Below are positions 30,152 through 35,132 of a DNA stretch of 35,132 nucleotides, piece by piece (within the stretch, counting starts at the first letter, position 1; every line of letters begins with the position of its first letter). The DNA comes from a virus. The stretch spans positions 1 to 35,132 of the IMG/VR virus record IMGVR_UViG_3300003885_000028, one strand, 5' to 3'. The translations under genes and the position numbers were made by a program. The notes under the pieces were generated by a model, which was given only the letters and a program-made list of their open reading frames with translations, had not been told where the DNA came from and did not search any database.

Positions 30152-30371
30152 AGTCTCCACTCAATAAGTTATGTTTAAAGGTTTCTATTAACTCAAGCAA
30201 CACCCCAACATTTGTAGTGCTTGACCTTGAAAAGAGCGAACCGTCTTTATCAAAACCGACAACTAATACCTGACTAAAGTCATCTTTATCATCTAGCATT
30301 CCCTTAATCACACGCCCAACGGGAATGTCTAAACTCGTTTGGCCAGTAAAAAAATGTATGTTGTCACTCAT
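30135..30371 (-). CDS. Hypothetical protein (78 aa)
   Basis: A 78-residue protein starting MSDNIHFFTGQTSLDIPVGR, with GGAG six bases before the ATG at 30371, which I prefer over the longer frame to 30386. The core GMLDDKDDFSQVLVVGFDKD and GSLFSRSSTTNVGVLLELIE reads as three strands plus a helix. This D-x-G-x-x-x-x-x-SS-T pattern with a preceding VLVVG strand occurs in many phage proteins of unknown use. It overlaps both neighbours, implying coupled translation. Confidence 0.6.
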   Translation of the reverse strand: MSDNIHFFTGQTSLDIPVGRVIKGMLDDKDDFSQVLVVGFDKDGSLFSRSSTTNVGVLLELIETFKHNLLSGDYGRAE

Positions 30372-30582
30372 GTTCAACTCCATCACTATTCATTGGTCTT
30401 AACGGTCTATCCCTACAAAAGCTGCATGTAACGTCATTACATATCGGCTCTATCCATGCGTTGCATTGTTTACAATAAATCGCATCATGTTTTTTACTTG
30501 TTACTCGTTCCGCTACATCACAAACGCACTTCGGCTCTGCGGTTTTTAGAGAATATTTTTCGTTTTGCTTTTTTGATTTCAT
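30364..30582 (-). CDS. Zinc-ribbon-like small protein (72 aa)
   Basis: A 72-residue protein with seven cysteines in metal-binding spacing: KCVCDV near residue 19-22, then IYCKQCNAWIEPICNDVTCSFCRD. The CxxC pairs are typical of zinc ribbons that bind DNA or proteins. GGAG nine bases upstream supports the ATG at 30582. Its first 21 codons overlap, out of frame, the last codons of the next zinc-binding gene (30518-30763), an unusually long overlap of 65 bases. Confidence 0.65.
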   Translation of the reverse strand: MKSKKQNEKYSLKTAEPKCVCDVAERVTSKKHDAIYCKQCNAWIEPICNDVTCSFCRDRPLRPMNSDGVEHE

Positions 30583-30763
30583 TTGCGCTATCTCCGCTAA
30601 GCCACAACCATGGCTGTTGCATTAGCTCTATTTCAAAGCTGTCCTTCATCCATAACCATTCAACCCGATCACAATTAGAGCAACGGTTATACTCTGCTAC
30701 CGTGATGTATTTTCTAACAACCTTATGCGTTCGCACAGTGCCCAGCCTACAATTACATTCCAT
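30518..30763 (-). CDS. Second zinc-binding small protein (81 aa)
   Basis: An 81-residue protein: MECNCRLGTVRTHKVVRKYI, then a CSNCDRVEW pair and a Trp-rich segment, LMQQPWLWLSGDSANEI, and a very basic end. The CxC plus CxxC spacing suggests one zinc site. It starts inside the end of the upstream gene by 11 bases. The C-terminal part (KKAKRKIFSKNRRAEVRL) shares its DNA with the start of the other zinc protein. Probably nucleic-acid-binding; role unknown. Confidence 0.6.
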   Translation of the reverse strand: MECNCRLGTVRTHKVVRKYITVAEYNRCSNCDRVEWLWMKDSFEIELMQQPWLWLSGDSANEIKKAKRKIFSKNRRAEVRL

Positions 30764-31343
30764 TGCCTAACCTCTTTAACAAGTTCATTCCAACTTCTTT
30801 ACAGCGCATTGCATATTCATAAAAGGTTTCACTTTTATATTTTTCTAAACCTAACTTTTTTAAACTGTCTTTTAATTCACCATTGCTTTTAGCCGTTCGA
30901 GACTCGTGTTCAGCACAATAAATATAAGAAGGGCCATGGATAGGCATAACACACCCGTCATGCTGACAACGCGCCCCATCAAACATAACAACTGTTGATT
31001 CGCTTTTAACTTCAAGTACGGGTATTTCATCTTCCCACCCCATCTGATTAATCCACGTTGAACACATGCGGTTTGCATAGAACTTATTAAACTTAGTTGC
31101 TTGTAAATAACCGTGCATTGAACCGCACTGTTCACCAAGTGCAGTCCGATGTCTGCGCTGTGCAACCAATGCCGCTGCGATTCTTTCTTGCAACTTCATA
31201 CTCGGTTGCATCGTGAGTATTTTCTTTAACGCTTCACCTCGGGCACCTGACTTCCATTTCGTTGCAAAAGGACATTTCATTAACGCGTTATAACTGGGCC
31301 AAAAAACTTCATTGAACCATAGTGTTATAGAGGCGTTACTCAT
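30753..31343 (-). CDS. Phage protein with C-terminal Cys/His zinc finger (196 aa)
   Basis: A 196-residue protein. The ATG at 31343 has GGACGAG upstream and overlaps the previous stop by eight bases. The N-terminal half is helical with NEVFWPSYNALMKCPFATKW and KILTMQPSMKLQERIAAALV; the C-terminal half holds RCQHDGCVMPIHGPSYIYCAEH, a C-x4-C...C-x2-H zinc-binding motif, followed by a basic helix region. The order of a helical replisome-like head and a zinc-finger tail is reminiscent of replication accessory or anti-termination proteins. No family recognised with confidence. It lies three genes after the small terminase. Confidence 0.65.
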   Translation of the reverse strand: MSNASITLWFNEVFWPSYNALMKCPFATKWKSGARGEALKKILTMQPSMKLQERIAAALVAQRRHRTALGEQCGSMHGYLQATKFNKFYANRMCSTWINQMGWEDEIPVLEVKSESTVVMFDGARCQHDGCVMPIHGPSYIYCAEHESRTAKSNGELKDSLKKLGLEKYKSETFYEYAMRCKEVGMNLLKRLGNGM

Positions 31344-31506
31344 TCTCGTCCTCACCCACATCAATCTCCGAAGCGATTAAAGTTTGCAATTTTTTACTGT
31401 GCGCACTGCCTGTTCTACCTGATAAACATCTATGCCTTACAATCTGCTTTCCTGTGCGCAACCTAGCTGAATTGAGCCTGCGGTGTTTTCTTACGTGTCT
31501 TGCCAT
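31336..31506 (-). CDS. Small basic protein after the small terminase (56 aa)
   Basis: A 56-residue protein, MARHVRKHRRLNSARLRTGK then QIVRHRCLSGRTGSAHSKKL, with an acidic tail EIDVGEDENE. The N-terminal two-thirds is strongly basic (Arg/His/Lys), suggesting binding to DNA or RNA. It starts four bases after the terS stop, and the GGTGAG of the terS end can serve as ribosome site. It overlaps the next gene by eight bases. Confidence 0.6.
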   Translation of the reverse strand: MARHVRKHRRLNSARLRTGKQIVRHRCLSGRTGSAHSKKLQTLIASEIDVGEDENE

Positions 31507-31510
31507 TGCT

Positions 31511-32047
31511 TTACTCACCCCCAATCACCACAGGTTTATTAATATCGTTGAGTTTTAAAATAATCTTCGGGGCATTGGCTTGGGTATGTCGCTCAAAGAG
31601 GTTGAGCATTTTGAAAAGTTTATCGAGGGCTTGCGGTTTGTCATACAACTGAAGTTCATGTACGACACCGTATTCAGTTTGCGTTATTTTTAACTTCTTC
31701 ACCGCAGCCATTAAAGCTCTAGGCATTTTCGAGAAGTCTTTAAACTCATTATTTTCATTAAGGTAATCTGCCATGTTCGACAAGGCTAACCCTTTCATCT
31801 CACTAATGACTTCTGAGTCCGAGACATTGGCCCGCTGTATTAACATCTGCCTTGAGTAATCAAGCCGTTCAATAATCTTTTTGGTTTTAGCTAGCTTGAG
31901 GGCTTTTTTGATATTCTTAGTAGAACCGAAGTCTTCAAACCCCACGTCCAACCATGCCTGTTCAGGGTCTTGGGTACGGGCGAAGACTTCAGCGAAAGTG
32001 ATTTCTTGCTGAGAAGGCGCATATTTGAATGTTTGGACATCTTCCAT
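31511..32047 (-). CDS. terS: Terminase small subunit
   Basis: A 178-residue DNA-recognition subunit of the packaging terminase (Terminase_2-like). Visible: an N-terminal QEITFAEVFARTQDPEQAWLDVGF helix-turn-helix region, KALKLAKTKKIIERLDYSRQ, VSDSEVISEMKGLALSNMAD and the C-terminal KPQALDKLFKMLNLF that is characteristic of this family. Expected to bind the pac or cos site and load the large subunit. It is the first recognised packaging gene of the late operon; the strong inverted repeat at 32129-32233 lies just upstream. Confidence 0.85.
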   Translation of the reverse strand: MEDVQTFKYAPSQQEITFAEVFARTQDPEQAWLDVGFEDFGSTKNIKKALKLAKTKKIIERLDYSRQMLIQRANVSDSEVISEMKGLALSNMADYLNENNEFKDFSKMPRALMAAVKKLKITQTEYGVVHELQLYDKPQALDKLFKMLNLFERHTQANAPKIILKLNDINKPVVIGGE

Positions 32048-32077
32048 GCTTGGAATATAACAGGAAGTTTAAAGGTG

Positions 32078-32095
32078 TTACAAGTTGAAATGTAA
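32078..32095. promoter_or_regulatory. Weak palindrome 30 bases upstream of terS
   Basis: TTACA (32078-32082) and TGTAA (32091-32095) flank AGTTGAAA, giving ACAAGT-TGA-AATGTA, nine of 12 operator arm positions. A further near match ACAAGT-TTA-CCTTGA (32263-32277; 10 of 12) lies at the end of the upstream gene. Each could be a weak copy of the phage operator before the terS gene. Confidence 0.3.
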
Positions 32096-32128
32096 ACTAT
32101 TTATAATTTGAAACAATAAATGTGATGG

Positions 32129-32233
32129 GTGTGGGCGAATGGAACAAGAAAGCCATGGTGCCAATTAAGTTTCAATCAATCAATAACATCTCAATCAACA
32201 CCGCGTATCCCTTAAGGCCCCACTCGCCCACGC
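32129..32233. repeat. Inverted repeat with 14-bp arms upstream of terS
   Basis: GTGTGGGCGAATGG (32129-32142) and CCACTCGCCCACGC (32220-32233) are complementary at 12 of 14 positions, with one of the two others a G-U on the plus transcript. The 77-base interior contains repeated ATCAAT units (TTCAATCAATCAATAACATC). The arms are much richer in GC than the surroundings. This lies in the 221-base gap upstream of terS, so it could be a packaging site, a structured RNA or a transposon-like remnant. Confidence 0.55.
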
Positions 32234-32268
32234 AGTTATATTATATATTAATACACTGTTGTACAAGT

Positions 32269-32607
32269 TTACCTTGAAGAGGGTTTTTCCAATAATTGTT
32301 TCCCTCTAAACAAAACCTTGATAAAAGTAGCCTCTTTTGAATCATCGTATAATTTACGGCAATCGAACGCCCTGCATACTTGAGGCCGTTCCTCGTAAAC
32401 CGTGCACCCCTTATCCCCCAAATAAATGCAGTGGCCTACCTCGTTTGCAGCGAGCACCTTTACTAGTTTCACCTGAGTGCCGACTATCTTCGTGATAAGC
32501 TCGCTTTTAAGTAATAAGCCTTCACCGCCAATCAGCTCCGGCCTAATGGCCTTCTCACCACTCCATTGGCAGCACAAAATACATTTACCACAGATAAGCT
32601 CACTCAT
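32269..32607 (-). CDS. YkgJ-type cysteine-cluster (CxxCxxCC) protein
   Basis: A 112-residue protein with the zinc/iron-chelating YkgJ signature. GKCILCCQWSG (Cys9, Cys12, Cys13, after Cys6) opens the protein, and GHCIYLGDKGCTVYEERPQV plus CRAFDCRKLY supply four more cysteines. GGAGGTGG lies four bases before the ATG at 32607. The family binds a metal cluster and its members have varied, mostly unknown roles; phage copies occur in late or early gene clusters. It stands between two regulatory genes and terS. No catalytic residues beyond the cysteines are visible. Confidence 0.85.
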   Translation of the reverse strand: MSELICGKCILCCQWSGEKAIRPELIGGEGLLLKSELITKIVGTQVKLVKVLAANEVGHCIYLGDKGCTVYEERPQVCRAFDCRKLYDDSKEATFIKVLFRGKQLLEKPSSR

Positions 32608-32706
32608 GTGCCACCTCCGCATTGAATATAAGAAAAACCACCAAACCCCAAAACAACCAAAACCAAATACTGTTATCCATAAAGTAACAAAACTTATCTA
32701 ACCATT

Positions 32707-32976
32707 TCATAATTTAAACCCCAAAAGCTCATCCGGTGTAACACCATACAATCGACATAATATTAAGAAACACTTTAATGAGGGTGTCGCTAAGCCTTTC
32801 TCCCAATTGGCAATCCTAGAGTGACTACTACCAAAACGTTTACCCACCTCAACTAAGCTCATCCCCGCTGCCTTTCTAGCATTAAGTAGCCTTAAACCAA
32901 ACCCTGATATTTTTGTAGTCACCTCAGTTGTGACTCGTACTGTTTTTGTTTCAATCCTAAATATATCCTTAGTCAT
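32707..32976 (-). CDS. XRE-family HTH regulator (89 aa)
   Basis: An 89-residue protein with a 30-residue lead (RIETKTVRVTTEVTTKISGF) and a classic XRE/Cro HTH: GLRLLNARKAAGMSLVEVGK, RFGSSHSRIANWEKGLATPS (recognition helix SSHSRIANWE) and LKCFLILCRLYGVTPDELLG. The start overlaps the previous gene by eight bases. As an early-placed regulator at the head of the late operon, it could control late transcription or compete with the main repressor for operators. It differs clearly from both other HTH proteins in the window. Confidence 0.85.
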   Translation of the reverse strand: MTKDIFRIETKTVRVTTEVTTKISGFGLRLLNARKAAGMSLVEVGKRFGSSHSRIANWEKGLATPSLKCFLILCRLYGVTPDELLGFKL

Positions 32977-33214
32977 TCCCCTTAACCTCCCCTTTAATCA
33001 CTTCAATCAATTTACAACTGGAAAACTCACGCAACTCAATATCAATGCCTGTCTCCGATGCAATTATTCGTGCAGTTTTCATTAAAGACTCCACCCTACT
33101 AATATCCCTTCCTACCATGGGCATCCACCCACTATCACTATAAAATGCGGCAACACCTTCATTACCCTCCTCATCTACTGTAATAAATGCAAATAACTTA
33201 TCCGCCTTCACCAT
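32969..33214 (-). CDS. Small protein heading the leftward late operon (81 aa)
   Basis: An 81-residue protein, MVKADKLFAFITVDEEGNEG then VAAFYSDSGWMPMVGRDISR, VESLMKTARIIASETGIDIE and a final strand REFSSCKLIEVIKGEV. The alpha/beta pattern with G-x-D-x-x-R-V/A-x-x-L is widespread, from memory, among small phage proteins of unknown use. GGAGG nine bases before the ATG supports the start. It is the first gene after the operator-like site at 33248 and overlaps the next HTH gene. Confidence 0.65.
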   Translation of the reverse strand: MVKADKLFAFITVDEEGNEGVAAFYSDSGWMPMVGRDISRVESLMKTARIIASETGIDIELREFSSCKLIEVIKGEVKGND

Positions 33215-33247
33215 ATCTCCCAGCCTCCATTTAAGTTTATCTTGATT

Positions 33248-33262
33248 AAAGTTTAACTTGTT
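33248..33262. promoter_or_regulatory. Operator-like site O4 in front of the late operon
   Basis: TAAAGT-TTA-ACTTGT matches the ACAAGT-nnn-ACTTGT palindrome at 10 of 12 arm positions, including one perfect half. It lies 34 bases upstream of the first gene of the leftward virion operon. A clear promoter is not seen. Confidence 0.45.
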
Positions 33263-33635
33263 TTAAGTGTGTAGGGCTAGGGCTAGAGTTTAATGCTGGG
33301 CTTGGTTTTGGGTTAAACTTGAGCTGCTTGAGATTCAGTTATTGAGGACGGTTCACCCCTCAGCGCAGTCGTAAATCCCGATTCCCGCCCCCACCCCGTC
33401 TAATTTTATACTGTATTAATGTGTTTTTTCCTGAGTACATATATGTGGCTGCATTATAAGTCATTGATATTGCTAGACTTAACAATTCCTATTAGGTTTT
33501 ATTGGTGTGGTTTAGTTTGGCCTGTTATTCAATAGCGTGTTGTTGGCGCCTACCAAAACAGGTAAGGCACAACACAACCAACATAATTAAATTAAACACA
33601 AACACAAACAGCAATAGACACAAACAGAATTAAAC

Positions 33636-33720
33636 ACACGTTTAGTATTGGCACACGTTTAGTCTTGGCACACGCTCAGTACTAGTACACGCTTAGTATC
33701 AGTACAGCACTAGATTAAGC
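33636..33720. repeat. 17-bp tandem repeat array, four clear copies and one degenerate
   Basis: Units in exact register: ACACGTTTAGTATTGGC (33636), ACACGTTTAGTCTTGGC (33653), ACACGCTCAGTACTAGT (33670), ACACGCTTAGTATCAGT (33687), then a degenerate ACAGCACTAGATTAAGC (33704). The core ACACGYTYAGT is kept while the rest varies. Copies of this length and spacing resemble iterons or an array of protein-binding sites. They are not CRISPR: there are no spacers. Confidence 0.8.
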
Positions 33721-33844
33721 TTAGTAATAGAGCTAATACAGTACAGGCTTAGATTAGGATTAAAACAGAGTTAAATTAGAATAGGTCTAATATTAGTCAT
33801 TATTAATACACGGGCTTATATATTTACAGTATTTAATTGTAAAT

Positions 33845-33863
33845 GAAAAGCATTATCATTCTC
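33845..33863. promoter_or_regulatory. Fur-box-like site
   Basis: The reverse complement GAGAATGATAATGCTTTTC matches the 19-bp Fur consensus GATAATGATAATCATTATC at 15 of 19 positions. No iron-uptake gene follows on either strand within the window. It may be a captured host regulatory site or a chance match in AT-rich DNA. Confidence 0.45.
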
Positions 33864-33908
33864 ATTCTCATAAAGAGTTTAATAAGCTTTTGTATTATTC
33901 CCCTCTGT

Positions 33909-33997
33909 CACTTCGTTCCCTCGAGAACATCTTGTTTCACTTCGTTCTACTACTTCGCATAAGATGCTCGTATCCGCTCTTTACATTCACTTCGTTC
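33909..33997. repeat. Three copies of CACTTCGTTC
   Basis: The 10-mer CACTTCGTTC lies at 33909-33918, 33938-33947 and 33988-33997, with partial relatives (CTACTTCGCA, TATTTCGCTG) between them. Two copies share TTCACTTCGTTC. CATCTT (about 33929) and AAGATG (33961-33966) form an inverted pair around the middle copy. Purpose unknown. Confidence 0.6.
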
Positions 33998-34212
33998 ATT
34001 ATTTCGCTGTCATTACATAAAAATCTTTTAATTCTTAACATCAAAATCAAAACCAACGTTTAAACACTAATTCGATTCGGTTCTAGTTTAACCATCGTAT
34101 GACTTATGCCATTTTTCTTATTTTCTTGTCAAGCCAAGAGTTTTTAATGACACATATAAAAGGAATTGATACGCCTATTAACCGCTTAGGGTTCAATAAC
34201 TTACAACTAGTT

Positions 34213-34252
34213 ACAATTAGTACTTGTATGTAATTAATAATAGTTGTAATAT
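34213..34252 (+). promoter_or_regulatory. Rightward promoter with operator O5
   Basis: ACAATT-AGT-ACTTGT (34213-34227) matches the operator at 11 of 12 arm positions and extends to TACAATT/ACTTGTA. The -35 TTGTAT (34224-34229), 17 bp, and -10 TAATAT (34247-34252) overlap it exactly as in the integrase promoter. It drives the small genes from 34304 on. Confidence 0.65.
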
Positions 34253-34303
34253 CGCTACAGTTAATTATTAACAACAAAAACGCAATTAAAGAGGTTAAAT
34301 ATT

Positions 34304-34468
34304 ATGTACGAATTATTAGAAAGCTATATTAACGGCAATATAAGTTATGTAAACAAACGGCTTGATACGGCAGAATTTACCCGTGTTGAATTTTTTGACT
34401 TTTATGAAGAGTTACATAAGCCCGATATCCATGATATCAAGCTGTTTATCGCTCGAATAATGGCTTAG
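34304..34468 (+). CDS. Small hypothetical protein (54 aa), first of the rightward cassette
   Basis: A 54-residue protein, MYELLESYINGNISYVNKRL then DTAEFTRVEFFDFYEELHKP and DIHDIKLFIARIMA. AAAGAGG lies 10 bases before the ATG at 34304, and an operator-controlled promoter lies 50 bases upstream. It is acidic and helical. Its stop codon is part of a 14-base sequence, TTAGTTAAACAATT, that is repeated at the end of the next gene. Function unknown. Confidence 0.65.
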   Translation: MYELLESYINGNISYVNKRLDTAEFTRVEFFDFYEELHKPDIHDIKLFIARIMA

Positions 34469-34483
34469 TTAAACAATTAAAGT

Positions 34484-34511
34484 CCTTTATACGCTTGTAT
34501 ATAGGGTTTTT
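34484..34511 (+). terminator. Hairpin with T run after the 54-aa gene
   Basis: CCTTTATAC (34484-34492) and GTATATAGG (34497-34505) form eight of nine pairs around a GCTT loop and are followed by GTTTTTG. This is a plausible rho-independent (possibly leaky) terminator between the first and second rightward genes. Confidence 0.5.
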
Positions 34512-34549
34512 GTGGTTTTACTGACAACGACAAATAAGAGGTTATACAC

Positions 34550-34957
34550 ATGACAGACTTAAATACAGAATTTGAATATACAACCGAGATTAACGATCTC
34601 GCTATTAGTATTGTAGAGGCGGCCTTCAATGAATATGACGAAGTAGAAACAAGAGAGCAAGCCGAAGAGCTTATTAACGATACTTTGCTACATGAAACTA
34701 TCGACAGCCATCAATGGGTTATTTACAACTCTTATAATCTAAGAGTTATGCAGTATTCAGACAATGAAGATTATTATATTAATAACTTCGGTTCAGAAGA
34801 CGCGGGGAGCGTGTTAAAAGATTTTGGTTTGTCTCGCTTACATAATGTGATCGCTTTTTGGTGCATGTATGCTGATGTACAAGAACGACTCGATACAGCT
34901 CTTTATAACTACGAGGTAGAAGAGAAGATAGAAAAAGATCTAGCAAAAATTGATTAG
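34550..34957 (+). CDS. Acidic hypothetical protein (135 aa), HQWVIYNSYNL type
   Basis: A 135-residue, strongly acidic protein, MTDLNTEFEYTTEINDLAIS onward. The core is DSHQWVIYNSYNLRVMQYSD then NEDYYINNFG and a helix VIAFWCMYADVQERLDTALY. The HQWVIY-x-x-Y segment with the following Y-x-N/D-x-FG is found, from memory, in uncharacterised proteins of plasmids and phages, often in blocks of small anti-host genes. AAGAGG precedes the ATG. Negative charge would suit a DNA mimic, but no test of that can be made here. Confidence 0.7.
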   Translation: MTDLNTEFEYTTEINDLAISIVEAAFNEYDEVETREQAEELINDTLLHETIDSHQWVIYNSYNLRVMQYSDNEDYYINNFGSEDAGSVLKDFGLSRLHNVIAFWCMYADVQERLDTALYNYEVEEKIEKDLAKID

Positions 34958-34971
34958 TTAAACAATTTAAA

Positions 34972-35029
34972 CCCATGCTTTTACAAGTATATACTTTATT
35001 CATGGGCTGAGGGATTAACCCTAAGCAAA
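34972..35029 (+). promoter_or_regulatory. Structured leader of the last rightward gene
   Basis: CCCATG (34972-34977) pairs with CATGGG (35001-35006), enclosing the palindrome AAGTATATACTT (34985-34996). Immediately after comes AGGG/CCCT around ATTAA (about 35010-35023), then an A-rich stretch and AAAGGAA before the ATG at 35045. Nested hairpins just upstream of a ribosome site suggest a leader that controls the gene; no terminator T run follows. Confidence 0.45.
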
Positions 35030-35044
35030 AAAAGGAATAATAAA

Positions 35045-35132
35045 ATGAGTGATTTAACAAATGCAGTAAATGCTTATAGCGAATTAGATAACACGGTTGT
35101 TGGAGATGAAGAAAAAGGGATTGTAATTTCGC
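35045..35132 (+). CDS. Partial small gene at the right edge
   Basis: The first 29 codons of a plus-strand gene, MSDLTNAVNAYSELDNTVVG then DEEKGIVIS, cut by the window end. AAAGGAA lies seven bases before the ATG. It is the third gene of the rightward run, with the same short-gene, structured-spacer layout. Family not recognised from 29 residues. Confidence 0.55.
   Translation, partial: MSDLTNAVNAYSELDNTVVGDEEKGIVIS

Larger units (their letters stand above)
33263..34200. other. Gene-poor AT-rich stretch with several repeat types
   Basis: About 940 bases without a credible gene on either strand. It contains GGGCTAGGGCTAG-like short repeats (about 33269), a doubled CTTGAG (33318-33332), a run of ACAAACAC-like units (33595-33630), the 17-bp tandem array (33636-33720), an inverted pair ATTTACA/TGTAAAT (about 33821-33844), a Fur-box-like site (33845-33863) and three CACTTCGTTC copies (33909-33997). 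This density of repeats suggests a control or replication-origin region rather than decayed genes. Confidence 0.6.

Noticed and set aside
33350-33405. tRNA 3' end remnant as attachment site (AAATCCCGATTCCCGCC)
   Set aside because: The sequence resembles a T-arm plus acceptor strand only loosely; the TTCRA loop is missing and no 5' half is present.
33636-33720. CRISPR array
   Set aside because: Repeats are 17 bp, contiguous and without spacers, and no cas gene is present.
34779-35060. Minus-strand 93-codon frame at the right end
   Set aside because: It lies antisense to the 135-aa gene with a good ribosome site, and has Ser/Leu/Cys-rich shadow composition.
1-35132. Window as a closed circle joining 35132 to 1
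   Set aside because: The genes at the two edges would run into each other antisense across the junction; they look like genes cut by the window ends.

Overview
The window is most of the genome of a temperate podovirus with a T7-like virion, about 40% GC by eye. It probably comes from a gammaproteobacterium, possibly marine; the host call is inference from the gene families and AT-rich composition, and no host housekeeping gene is present. Almost everything is transcribed leftward (minus strand).

Layout. (1) 1-4899, minus: an early/replication operon with a Cro/YdaS-like regulator, two small genes, an SSB-like protein, a frameshifted PolB-type 3'-5' exonuclease, a RusA resolvase, a VapE-type SF3 helicase, two paralogous two-TM/coiled-coil membrane proteins and unknown genes. 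It runs off the left edge. (2) 4900-7950: the lysogeny region, with a divergently transcribed short HTH repressor, a 47-aa gene and a P4-type tyrosine integrase with its own terminator, followed by a 0.5-kb non-coding stretch that may hold attP. (3) 7952-9915, plus: an AP2-like protein, a probable winged-helix protein, an Rrf2-like regulator and two tiny membrane proteins. (4) 9912-33214, minus: the virion module. Read in the direction of transcription it holds two small regulatory proteins, a YkgJ-type cysteine-cluster protein, the small terminase, a block of small unknowns (two of them zinc-ribbon-like), the large terminase, portal, scaffold, major capsid, tail tubular proteins A and B, a gp13/GNAT-like protein, three internal virion proteins, a T7-type tail fibre, a Lom-like outer-membrane barrel and an Ala/Lys-rich histone-like protein. 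(5) 33215-34303: a non-coding stretch with a 17-bp tandem repeat array and a Fur-box-like site. (6) 34304-35132, plus: a run of small genes that continues off the right edge.

What ties it together: the same 15-bp palindrome, ACAAGT-nnn-ACTTGT, occurs exactly or nearly so at the repressor promoter (5039), the integrase promoter (7344), inside the AP2-gene promoter (7885), at the small-membrane-gene promoter (9496), upstream of the virion operon (33248) and at the promoter of the rightward genes near the right end (34213). Weaker copies lie in front of cro. This looks like one repressor regulon spread over the whole element. It argues that both flanks belong to the same phage even though the integrase sits in the middle, as it would in a non-integrated or circularly permuted genome.

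No endolysin, spanin, phage RNA polymerase, DNA polymerase or tRNA was recognised. Lysis and any polymerase genes probably lie beyond the left edge. The most unusual non-coding elements are a strong structured RNA candidate just upstream of the large terminase gene, a 14-bp-stem inverted repeat upstream of the small terminase gene, and the tandem repeats at 5629 and 33636.
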